DNA of 64,000 bases from Eudorina sp. 2006-703-Eu-15 (lineage: Eukaryota; Chlorophyta; Chlorophyceae; Chlamydomonadales; Volvocaceae): the NCBI GenBank assembly GCA_003117195.1, contig BDSI01000058.1:685675-749674 (forward strand). Reading direction: 5' to 3'. This document shows positions 41,277-52,700 of this stretch, piece by piece. Made by a program: the position numbers and the translations under genes. The notes beneath the pieces were generated by a model. The model saw nothing but the letters and a program-made list of their open reading frames with translations. It made no database searches and was not told the origin of the DNA. The first letter of the stretch is position 1. Every line of letters starts with the position of its first letter.

Positions 41277-43481
41277 ATGGCGTGCTGTCTCCGTCCCGCA
41301 CCTTGTTTCGGAACCGTGCTGCGTCTGGCGCAGCGCCCCTGCGCCTCCGCTGCCCCCGCCGCCGCCGTTGCTGCGACGTTCGTGCACGCGGCACGACCTG
41401 CGTCCAACGGACTGCCGCCGCGTAACGGCGGCGGAGCGGCCCCGAGCTCGCAACGGCAGCGCCGGCCGGGTCTTCTGCAGTCGGCGGCGGTGACGGTGGC
41501 GGCGGCGCAGCGGCGCCCGGTGCAGCCGGCGAAAGCGCAGCAGCATGGCCAGATCCCGTCTCCGGCGGCGCTGCTGAGCCGCAGCTCGCTTCTGAGGGGC
41601 GCGGGGGTGCTGGTGCTGGGCTCGGGCGGGGCCCTCCTGGAGTGGTCGCCACCGGCCCGAGGTCAGCGCAGAGCGTCCTGCCGGCCCCGTGTGTGTGTGC
41701 CGGGGGGGACCCGGGCAGCCAGAGTTACGGCTGCCACGCACCCGTCGATGGATGCACTGCCCCGCCCCGTCGCGGCCTAGGCTGTGTCGTGTTGGCGGGT
41801 TATTAAGAAAACCCGCCGTGGTGGCGGGTGGATGGTGGCGGGTGATCAGACTGACTGACTGTGTGCGGCAGTCTCGCAGTGTTGGCAGCGCGGGAGCGGC
41901 GGCCCCAAGCCCAGCTTGCGGCGGGGGGGCAGCGTGGGGCCAGTTCGCGTAACAGCCGCAGCAGCACCGACTTGTTACTGCCGCGATGCGCGCAGGCCTG
42001 AGCTTCCCCGAGCCTCGCTCGGACTGGGGGGCTTCAACGGATTCGCACTCTATAATCCGTACTCTGTACTCCAATCCGTACTCTATCCTCTGTACCCCGT
42101 GTGTGCCCGCGTGGCCTTCGTCCCCTCCCCTGTGAACCTTACCTCTAGCCACCATGTCCCTTGGTGCCGTACAGTGCCGTACCGTTCTCTCATGTGCAGT
42201 CCGCGCCACCATCTCTGCGCAGCCCACCCCAACCGCTGGTCGTACTGCTGAGAGGCGGCAGCCGTACCGTGGACAAGCACGAGCTGCGGTACTGACGTCG
42301 CAGTTCCTCCCCCCCTTCCGCCGTTCCTGGCCCCGCCCCGAAACCCCCAACCCGGCCCCAGGCACTTCCTCTGTCGCAGTCGCCGCGATGTCGACCAGCG
42401 CTGAAGGAGCCCTTGCTTCCCCCACCGGCGCCATCGTGGTGTACGTCACCGTGCCGAGCGCTGAGGTACGACACACCTGATCAGTCTGCAGGAGTCGGGG
42501 TCGCGTCGCTCAGACAGGCGCCGCGGACTGGGTCGGGGCCCGCTGCGTGGCCGTCCCGCAATATCCCGGTGCGGTCAGGACCGACCTCGCCGTTCCGCAA
42601 CCAGTGGCAAATCGCAGCTTTGCGTCGCTTGGCTGACTGGCTGGTCAACCGCCTGGCTGGCTAACCGGCGCATGGGCCGCACCCCTGCCTCCCTGCTTTG
42701 CACATCTTCAGAAGCAGCCCGCCGGTTTCCGTCTCGCCCCGCACATCGGTCCAGCTGCCCCCCTCCTGCCCTCCTACCTCTTCCTTCTCCTTGCGTCAGT
42801 GCAGACCGTGCAACCGCGAGAATCGTCACCGATCGGGCAGTAGTCCGCTTCTTCCTCAGATTCCCTGCCCGTCGTCGCCCCGGCGGCCCCCCCAACCCCC
42901 CGCAGGTGGGGGAGACTCTGGGCTCCAAGCTGGTGGAGTCCAAGCTGGCCGCGTGCGTCAACGTGTTGCCCGGGCTGACCAGCATCTACTCCTGGAAGGG
43001 GAAGGTGCGCCTGGGGCGGGGACGGGGTTGGGTGCGGTTGCCGGAGGGCCCGAGAGGCACCTGCCTTCGCCCCTGCCCTTTGCACCTTTGTCAATGGAGA
43101 CCGCCCCAGCCCCTGCCCTTTGCCCCTGGGCCTTGTCCCTTTTGTCAATAGAGACATCCCCTGCCCATGCCCCTCGCCCATGCCCGTTGCCCATGCCCCT
43201 TGCCCCTTTGTCAATAGAGACAGCCCCAGCCCCTTGCCCCTGCCCACGGAACCCGCCTCCTGCCCACGTGGATGGTGTCGCGCCCTCCACAGATTGAGAA
43301 GGACTCGGAGCTGCTGCTCATCATCAAGAGCCGGCAGGAGCTGCTGGCCGAGCTGACCGCCTTTGTGAGGGCCAACCACCCGTACGAGGAGCCGGAGGTG
43401 ATCGCGCTGCCCGTGCTGGGGGGCAGCCCCTCCTACCTGCAGTGGCTCATGGACAACACGAGGCAGGCGGGCGCGGCGTGA
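41277..43481 (+). CDS. CUTA: CutA divalent-cation tolerance protein, organelle-targeted
   Basis: CutA forms stable trimers with a PII-like ferredoxin fold and is linked to copper tolerance in bacteria; in plants it is a chloroplast protein of unclear role. Four exons, 41277-41661, 42380-42465, 42906-43004 and 43293-43481, join in phase (1, 0, 0) to 252 residues. Residues 1 to about 135 are Arg-, Ala- and Ser-rich, an unusually long presequence with a hydrophobic stretch (GAGVLVLGSGGALLEW). The CutA domain then follows: IVVYVTVPSAE, 'LGSKLVESKLAACVNVLPGL' followed by TSIYSWKGK, IEKDSELLLIIKSR, and 'FVRANHPYEEPEVIALPVL' then GGSPSYLQWL. Each family landmark is in order and none is missing. Met at the start of exon 2 (MSTSAEGALA, 42389) could serve as an alternative start for an untargeted form. 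Confidence 0.92.
43078..43245. repeat. Three diverged copies of a 55-70-base repeat in CutA intron 3
   Basis: Each copy has C-rich 'ccctttgcccctt'-like sequence followed by tttgtcaatagagac and an agcccc tail (near 43088, 43138 and 43207). The tttgtcaat(a/g)(a/g)agac core is the same as that found in introns of COX15 and the GT77-like gene. Confidence 0.8.
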
Positions 43482-45894
43482 GGCTGGGGGGGGTTCGGGC
43501 CTGACCGGGCTCTGGGCATAGAGTAGTGATGGAGGGCGCGTGGTGTATCAAATCTGTGGGGCAGTGATGGATGCGATGGGGCTTTGGGTCGGTCGTGGAT
43601 GACACCACCTTATCGCTGTTTTCAAGTTTTCTAATGCGCAGGTTGATATGGGAGGTATATTGGTGCTTGGTTTGCGTCGGGCGGGTCTCTAATCTAGTAT
43701 CTAGACACCACCGTCATCGGCTTTATGAGGCAGGGGGCAGGTGATGGACGGGCGCAGGGAGGGCCCGGATGCGGGCTTGCAAAGCCCGCAGAGCAAATGG
43801 CGAGACGGGCCAGAGCCCGGGGGACGTGTGGGCGGCGGAGCACGATGTGGCATCGTTCGCCGTCTGTGCAGCGAGGTTGTCGGCTCAGCGGCCCAGCCAA
43901 CAGGAGTGATGGAGTATCGGGTAGGTAGGGAGGAGGCAGGCGAGCTGCCGTGCGGATATATCCCCCTGCCGTACGGGCATACCCCCCTGCCGTACGGAGC
44001 TACGGACGGGTACTCGGTACAGTAAGGCGTTGGTTGCTACTGCGCCTGGCGCGCAGCGAATTACTAATAATTACTAATGGGTGGTGGGCCGCTGACGGTG
44101 GGACACCACCGCCGAACGAGGGCATGGGTACGGGGCTGCTGACCCAGTCCTAGCGGAACGGGCCGAGGCATTCGCCTCCCTTGCACGGGAAGGCGAGGGA
44201 CGTGAGGGGCCGCTTTCCCCCGTTGGTCAACCTTGGCTACATGGACGCTGGAGAGCACGGGGGTAGCTCTACAGAGATACAGAGAAACAGATGCCTCAGC
44301 GATGCCGTCCAGTCTCCAGCTGGGGACCCTTTACTACCGGTGTTTTTTGTATGAACGAACGTTACAGCGGACCCCAAAGATGGTTTGTGAGCCTCAAAAG
44401 TGGAGGAACCCGTCTGGCTCTCAGCAGGGCGTCAAATGCGCCGGGGTTAACACAAACACATACAGAGCTGCGCACGCCGGGGCCATCGGAGGTCGCAGGC
44501 GTAACGAACGGAGGCATGTACGGCACACGGCGGTTGAGACTGGGGAGAGGCGCGCGGCGGCCGGGTCATGGGAGAGCGCGTCGGTGTGCCCTATTGCGCC
44601 TTACTTCTGAACCATATATACGAGGAACGAAAGGCGGATGGATCTGAAGCCGTGCCCCCGGACGTTCCAAAATTGTGCCTTCACGTGTTCACGACACCTG
44701 ATGAATGGCGCAAGCAGAGACAACCACCGCCCGTTAAGGCTGGTGTTTCCATTACAGTCCCCAGATCCACGAGGTCCCGGTTCGGCTAGCAGGCTGTGAC
44801 TACACCTGCACACTGCAGGCAGCTCTCCGGCTTGCCCGTGCGCTCGTCTCGGCTAACACCAGTCCGATCAAGACGAACCGCCTCAGGGCCACAGCGCATT
44901 TTAACAATGTATTATAGTCCAACGCCGCCACACGTTGCACTAGGTTGCCACGGTTGCCATAATGCCTTGCGATCCAGCCCCTCGACCATCTTTACGAAAC
45001 TGCCATGGACGATTTCTCGCATCTTTGGAAATTCATCTCCATTCTTTGGGTCCTTACAAAGGTGCTCAACGGCGTCTCGAGCCATTTGCGCACATGCTAC
45101 TACAGGACAGGAAAATGAAAGAATGTGCTAATAGTGACGTTAGTATTTAGGTAAGATTTATTTCAGTTTTGATTTGCTGCCTGAAAGTTTGCTTGCCAGC
45201 TGTCACGGTTGATCTCATGATCTTGCGTCAGCTAAAGTGTGGCACTTTTTCAGTAAGGACCACTCGCAGGACCAGACTCATGATTTTATTTTATGTTTTT
45301 CAGTATAATAAAGTAAAGGGCAACGCAGGCCGGTAATGCGCCGCCTTTTCTTCTTCCCTGCCTTGTGAGGCAACTTGCATACGAGGATGAGTAACCGCCA
45401 TTACCACATGCAACATGTGTACTTCAATAACATCATGCGATGATTTTTTATTACTTTGAGGCCTCATCAATCCACATTAATATTCTTGATGTTCTGATAC
45501 CTGTATTTTTGCCGGGGCTGCATGTTACCTACCCTAAGTGAGTACGCACGCCGCCTGCACTCCGAAACATTTCAAGCGCCGCCGTGACGTCGGTCAGCAG
45601 TCTATTATGCAGTTTGTCGTAACTTAGTCTGATAATCTCTAAGGATGTGCGTTCCTGAAAAGGTGTTAATACGAAACACATACTGTACGACTGCACTCGG
45701 TTACCGGCTTATAACTTTCGGCCGCTTTCCATACACGCACCTCCTTCTTGCATATAATGCTTTGAAAGTAACGATCAGTGGATAAACCCGGACGTTTTCC
45801 TCTGAGTGCGTGACTGCTGATTACGACCGCCTTAAATTCCTTCGACGCCAGCTAAAGCTTCGAGCTGTTTTAATCATAAGCCTTCAATTCAAGG
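43482..45894. other. CutA 3' UTR and spacer before the cysteine-rich gene
   Basis: About 2.4 kb with no supported gene. I saw no TGTAA signal downstream of CutA on the + strand. Copies of gccgtacgg cluster at 43965-44015. A reverse-strand copy of ggggtccgctgtaacgt lies at 44359-44375. From 45150 to 45550 the sequence is AT-rich. Open frames at 44233-44789 look fortuitous. Confidence 0.5.
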
Positions 45895-48401
45895 ATGTCT
45901 CAGCTGGTCAAGGTGACTCCCTCGATGAACGCCGAGCGGTCTGCTGCCGCGCTCGGGACGGCGGTGCCAGGATTGAGTGGAAGGAAGACCTCGCAGGGCA
46001 TTGACCTGATGGATGATGAAATTGAGGAGTAAGTTTTGAGGAATTGTCATAATGTATGTCTAATTCTGGTTTAGATGTCGGCGCCGAATCGCTGACTGCG
46101 TGCATCGCTGGCTCGCTGGTTTCGCGCGCTCTTGCGCGATGATTCCCGATGTCCCAGATTTTATGAAATCCCTACATATGCACCTATGCTTTCGCAAACA
46201 GGTATTCTTGTGAGTACAAGGCGACGGCGCGTGTGACCGACGGATTCCTGGTTCGCCTGACGAAGAAGCTGAAATACTACATGACCTGCCAGTGCATCTG
46301 CCAGTGCTACATCCCAGAACAAAAGTGGGCCGTACAAGTGTGTGTTACGAACAAGTAAGTACCGGAGTTGCATGCTGTAGTAGCAACCGCTGCCTCCCCA
46401 TGCCCTTCCCGCCGCCGCCTTCATCGATACAACGTATGAAGCAACCCCACGTCAGAAATCTTCGTCAGTGCATTTCCATGCGACGAGGAGCTTTGCCTGT
46501 TGACCTGCTCGTCGCCCGCACATACACCCGTCGCTAACCAGTCCTCATACCTACACGGCAGCGAGCAGCTAGCTAGCTGGCATGCCCCCCGACGTGACCC
46601 TACCGCGCATCCAAGCGCACCACCCGTTTGGATCTTCAAGTGGCGGTCCTGGTGCCGAGCGAACCGCGCGAACGCGCGTCGGTACCTACGTACGTACGTC
46701 ACAAACGAACTGAAAACTAACCATGCACATTATTAACGTGCACACACCTGCAGGCGCATCATCCTGCGGGAGCGCATGAGCTACCAGGAGCCCGGCACCA
46801 AGAAGTGCTGCTACTACGCCTCGTGCCTGTGCTGCTGCCCCACCAACGTCGAGGCGGGGTACGAGGAGCAGGTGTGTTTGTTGGACACGCCGGGATGAAC
46901 GAACCGATGAAAATGGCGCCCCTAACGCGCCTGAGCGACCATACACGTGCAACGCGACAAGGCAGGGCCGGGCACCTACTCTATCTAGCTAGTGAATTCC
47001 GCGACGTTGGCAGTGAGTGCACTGGGGGCGAGCGAGGCGCGTAGCACCCATACATGTATTGATGCAGCTGCGTGCAGCAGGGTGGGGCTACTGCAGCATG
47101 CAGGCAGGGCGGTCGCGCAGCACTCATCGGCGGCCGATTTCGGGACTCCAGCAGCCAGCGTAGTGCGTGATCAGTAGCAAGCCGATGTACGTAAGGTCCC
47201 AGCCATACATGATGTACGAGCGATAGATTGCCGTGCCAATATGGAATGCCTGTCCTAACGGCCCCGCCCCTACGCCTCCCTGCCGCTTTGCTTGCATGCG
47301 GCGCTGCGTGCGCACTATTATTGCTGGCTGCTCAGTTCTGCGTGGAGCGTAAGGACATCAAGGACTACAAGTTCAACATCACCCATCGCAACACTCAGAC
47401 CACGTGTCTCTGCTGCTTGTGCTCCAAGCGCGAGGAGGAGGCCTTCACTGTCAAGCTCTTCTGCACCCGCTCGGTGAGTGCGTGGTGGAGGGGTGGCGTC
47501 GTGGAGTGGTGGATCGGGATCGGTATTCCTTCCTTCCGCTGCTCAGGATACCATTCCGCTCGCTCGTACGCAAGCATTTTGCTGCCTTGCTCCATACCTG
47601 CTTTACGTCTCCGAATTCACGCTTCGTCGCCGAGCGACCTGCCGGTCTCCCCATGGCGGGGCCATGGCCAGCTCCCACGCCCACCTGCCGGCCTACCTAC
47701 CTGCCTGCCTGCCTGCCTGCCGTGCCGTCTCGCCTCGCTCTTGGTTCCTCCGCCGACCGCAGATCGGAGAGACGCGGCTGGGCTGGCACCCCTGGTCGGT
47801 CGACAAGGACACCAAGACCTACTCGGTAAGTGCCGTACTAGCCGTACGTACGCACGTACGGTCGTTGTTTGGCATGTCTGGCAGCTGCGTGTGGGCCGCG
47901 CGGCTGTGGGGATGTCGGTGCGTGCAGAGGCCACCACGATCCACCGCGTTAGGCCTGCCTGCTTCACCTGCTGCCGCCTACGGCAGCGGTCATCATGCCT
48001 GCATATATGCGCAACAGCGGCTGCGTGGCCCCGCCGGCCCCCTCACTCTCACGATCCGCGGGGTCCATTGCAACATCACACGCGCCATCTGTCATCATCC
48101 ACGCACCCGCTTGGTCGTACTTAGATCGCCGTGTCGATCGGTCTCTCGCTCACCATAGCTCACACACGGATGCATGCACCTCCTGAACGAACGCTTGCAC
48201 ATGTAACAACGTACGACTCATATCAATATAACGCAGGCGGTGGTGAATTTTGGCGGCCTGATGTCGCGCGCGGAGAGCTCGCAGCTGCGGCAGGTGCTGC
48301 ATGCCGCGTCAGCGCAGAACGCCGCGGTCGCCGCTCAGATGGCTGTGCTGCAGAAGGAGGGCAAGGTCGACCCGGTGCAGCTGCACGTCAACTTGGGCTG
48401 A
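45895..48401 (+). CDS. Unrecognised cysteine-rich protein with a possible PH-like fold
   Basis: Six exons, 45895-46028, 46202-46354, 46754-46871, 47336-47473, 47763-47825 and 48237-48401, join in phase to 256 residues. Most donors are GTAAGT, GTGAGT or close to them, so the model is well supported. I do not recognise the protein. It has no signal peptide or clear transmembrane helix. It contains 18 Cys, mostly in three clusters: CQCICQC (residues 74-80), CCYYASCLCCC (114-124) and CLCCLC (159-164). The segment WAVQVCVTNKRIILRERM (87-104) resembles the strand pair of bacterial-type PH (bPH/GRAM-like) domains, where 'TNKR.I.' is common; this is inference. The C-terminal 50 residues (from AVVNFGGLMSRAESSQLRQV) are predicted helical and Cys-free. 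Clustered Cys could be palmitoylated, bind metal or pair, and the sequence does not decide. No TGTAA signal appears before 49788, inside the satellite. Confidence 0.8.
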
Positions 48402-49755
48402 AGAAGCCTCATGGCCTTCATAGTACGGGCCGAGGTGGGGCACGGCTGCTGCTGCTAGCTGCTGCTGAGGTCATTTCACGTCGCTGCGTGGTTATTGTCT
48501 GTGGGCCGTACATCCTTCGATGATAATGTCGTGTCGGGTGTCGATGGAATTCTCTCATTTCGATCTCATTGATTCATGTGTGGGTTTGCGGGGCGGGGCT
48601 ATGAAGAGCTGCGTCCCTCGACGGATTATTGAATGTTGTGAGGATTTGTTTGTGTGCATGCATGTCCGTCCGTCTGATTGCGTCGGTGTGTGTGCACTTG
48701 CGGGTCCGGATGTAGGAGGCTCCGCACGTTTCATCACACGTGCGGTTTCGTTCATTTACCTCGTCCTTCATTACCCATGGACCTTTCACAGCGAAGGTTG
48801 ATGGGTCGGAATGTCAGGTGGTTTTCACGCACATGGCCCAGACGGACTCATGCGTCTTAGGTGCTGTTGGCCACCTTGAAGCCACCTTGAAAGAAATGGA
48901 CAATACCATCACTGTCTGGGGGGCGCCACGAAAAGAATACGTACGAACGAACAATGCTTCTGGGGCCCAGAGGCCTGTCTGTGAACGGGGCCCAGAGGCC
49001 TGTCTGTGATGAACGGTGTGTCTGGATGGGTGAGGCCTTGAGCGAGTGCTGGAGGCGGTCGGTGTATGTAGATGCCCAGGCCGGCGAGTGGATGCAGCAG
49101 TGCCCGCCATTCAGCGGTATGTGTGGAGGAGCTCAAGTGCGTAAGTGCCCGATTTTTATGGTAGGGCGGCAGGTTGACGGCTGCGCGCGGGGCGGACTAA
49201 ACAGACCGTGTGTTCGTCCATGTTCGTGGCCGTGCCGTGTATGCATGAAGTCCAAGCGGGTATGTATGGCGGGTTTGCACGACTACTCTGTCTGGTGACT
49301 GGCTGGTGAGGCGGCGGCGCCATGGCGATAGATGCGTGTGTTTGGGGCTGTATGGCTGCATGGGCCCATATGCATGTTTGATGGGGGTCGTGCAGAGTGG
49401 ATGTAGGCGTGTATGGGGTGTGCGGTGTTTAGCTCCCGGCAGCTAGCGCCTGTAGCAGAGCGCAATCGCATTCATATGCATACGATGGACGGATGGATGC
49501 AGTTCATCGGTGGCAATCCAACGGTGGCTGACATGCGCATTATTGTGGTCGTGACTTCTGGTATTCCGGGGGTAATAAAGGGATAAGCATGCATGTTATA
49601 TATGGCCTCCATGGCTGGCAAAATCCATCATGCTCTAATCCGTTTTTTTATGGCTGTGGCACTTACACCGCATAATAATGTATGACCACCCCAGATACTA
49701 TGTAGTGGGCGTGACACGTTACAGGGTGAGTGAGTGCGTAGGAAGTGTGCGTTGT
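48402..49755. other. Spacer between the cysteine-rich gene and the satellite array
   Basis: No gene is supported. Two adjacent copies of a 24-base segment (core gggcccagaggcctgtctgt) lie at 48961-49010. Moderately AT-rich sequence near 49540-49700 precedes the abrupt start of the array. Confidence 0.5.
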
Positions 49756-52700
49756 GGCTGCCTGCGCTTCGGGCACCCCGCACGGCGTGTAAAATTCAGC
49801 AACAGACCGTCACCAGGGGTTCGCACGTGGTCCCCCACCGTACTACTGATCTGGCCCATTGGTGCTTACGTGCCCAGTGCTGATGGGATGGGCGGTTTTC
49901 ACCAAGGTATGAACGATCCATGTCAAAACAGTGCATCTTCAAGTTCATACCCGTCACATGCTACTGAGCTCGCGTGTGAGGGCACCCAGCCAGCAGGCGG
50001 CTCCTGGCGACGCACGGCGGCTACATACACGCGCGGTATGCCATCCAGCAGCGCGCGCGGCAGCAGCCGCAGCAACACATGCCACATACATGATGAGGTG
50101 GCACACGCACACAGGTAGGCCTGCCTGCGGCCGCGTGCTCAGACAGAGGTGGTGTGGGAAGCCCACCAGGCCAGGCCGCCAGCCGCCCACAGCGGCACAC
50201 ACGGACCAGGCGGTGTCAGGGACAGGAGCTAGGGCTGCCCCAGGCTGCCTGCGCTTCGGGCACCCCGCACGGCGTGTAAAATTCAGCAACAGATCGTCAC
50301 CAGGGATTCGCACGTGGTCCCCCACCGTACTACTGATCTGGCCCATTGGTGCTTACGTGCCCAGTGCTGATGGGATGGGCGGTTTTCACCAAGGTATGAG
50401 CGATCCATGTCAAAACAGTGCATCTTCAAGTCCATACCCGTCACATGCTACTGAGCTCGCGTGTGAGGGCACCCAGCCAGCAGGCGGCTCCTGGCGACGC
50501 ACGGCGGCTACATACACGCGCGGTATGCCATCCAGCAGCGCGCGCGGCAGCAGCCGCAGCAACACATGCCACATACATGATGAGGTGGCACACGCACACA
50601 GGTAGGCCTGCCTGCGGCCGCGTGCTCAGACAGAGGTGGTGTGGGAAGCCCACCAGGCCAGGCCGCCAGCCGCCCACAGCGGCACACACGGACCAGGCGG
50701 TGTCAGGGACAGGAGCTAGGGCTGCCCCAGGCTGCCTGCGCTTCGGGCACCCCGCACGGCGTGTAAAATTCAGCAACAGATCGTCACCAGGGGTTCGCAC
50801 GTGGTCCCCCACCGTACTACTGATCTGGCCCATTGGTGCTTACGTGCCCAGTGCTGATGGGATGGGCGGTTTTCACCAAGGTATGAACGATCCATGGCAA
50901 AACAGTGCATCTTCAAGTCCATACCCGTCACATGCTACTGAGCTCGCGTGTGAGGGCATGCACCCAGCCAGCAGGCGGCTCCTGGCGACGCACGGCGGCT
51001 ACATACAGGCGCGGTATGCCATCCAGCAGCGCGCGCGGCAGCAGCCGCAGCAACACATGCCACATACATGATGAGGTGGCACACGCACACAGGTAGGCCT
51101 GCCTGCGGCCGCGTGCTCAGACAGAGGTGGTGTGGGAAGCCCACCAGGCCAGGCCGCCAGCCGCCCACAGCGGCACACACGGACCAGGCGGTGTCAGGGA
51201 CAGGAGCTAGGGCTGCCCCAGGCTGCCTGCGCTTCGGGCACCCCGCACGGCGTGTAAAATTCAGCAACAGATCGTCACCAGGGGTTCGCACGTGGTCCCC
51301 ACCGTACTACTGATCTGGCCCATTGGTGCTTACGTGCCCAGTGCTGATGGGATGGGCGGTTTTCACCAAGGTATGAACGATCCATGTCAAAACAGTGCAT
51401 CTTCAAGTCCATACCCGTCACATGCTACTGAGCTCGCGTGTGAGGGCACCCAGCCAGCAGGCGGCTCCTGGCGACGCACGGCGGCTACATACACGCGCGG
51501 TATGCCATCCAGCAGCGCGCGCGGCAGCAGCTAGCCGCAGCAACACATGCCACATACATGATGAGGTGGCACACGCACACAGGTAGGCCTGCCTGCGGCC
51601 GCGTGCTCAGACAGAGGTGGTGTGGGAAGCCCACCAGGCCAGGCCGCCAGCCGCCCACAGCGGCACACACGGACCAGGCGGTGTCAGGGACAGGAGCTAG
51701 GGCTGCCCCAGGCTGCCTGCGCTTCGGGCACCCCGCACGGCGTGTAAAATTCAGCAACAGATCGTCACCAGGGGTTCGCACGTGGTCCCCCACCGTACTA
51801 CTGATCTGGCCCATTGGTGCTTACGTGCCCAGTGCTGATGGGATGGGCGGTTTTCACCAAGGTATGAACGATCCATGTCAAAACAGTGCATCTTCAAGTC
51901 CATACCCGTCACATGCTACTGAGCTCGCGTGTGAGGGCACCCAGCCAGCAGGCGGCTCCTGGCGACGCACGGCGGCTACATACACGCGCGGTATGCCATC
52001 CAGCAGCGCGCGCGGCAGCAGCTAGCCGCAGCAACACATGCCACATACATGATGAGGTGGCACACGCACACAGGTAGGCCTGCCTGCGGCCGCGTGCTCA
52101 GACAGAGGTGGTGTGGGAAGCCCACCAGGCCAGGCCGCCAGCCGCCCACAGCGGCACACACGGACCAGGCGGTGTCAGGGACAGGAGCTAGGGCTGCCCC
52201 AGGCTGCCTGCGCTTCGGGCACCCCGCACGGCGTGTAAAATTCAGCAACAGATCGTCACCAGGGGTTCGCACGTGGTCCCCCACCGTACTACTGATCTGG
52301 CCCATTGGTGCTTACGTGCCCAGTGCTGATGGGATGGGCGGTTTTCACCAAGGTATGAACGATCCATGTCAAAACAGTGCATCTTCAAGTCCATACCCGT
52401 CACATGCTACTGAGCTCGCGTGTGAGGGCACCCAGCCAGCAGGCGGCTCCTGGCGACGCACGGCGGCTACATACACGCGCGGTATGCCATCCAGCAGCGC
52501 GCGCGGCAGCAGCTAGCCGCAGCAACACATGCCACATACATGATGAGGTGGCACACGCACACAGGTAGGCCTGCCTGCGGCCGCGTGCTCAGACAGAGGT
52601 GGTGTGGGAAGCCCACCAGGCCAGGCCGCCAGCCGCCCACAGCGGCACACACGGACCAGGCGGTGTCAGGGACAGGAGCTAGGGCTGCCCCAGGCTGCCT

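Noticed and set aside
40936..41493. Possible extra coding exon before CutA, continuing the small membrane ORF
   Set aside because: The splice phases would fit, but the translation is Arg/Pro/Ala/Ser-rich without family features and overlaps the likely CutA promoter and first exon in another frame.
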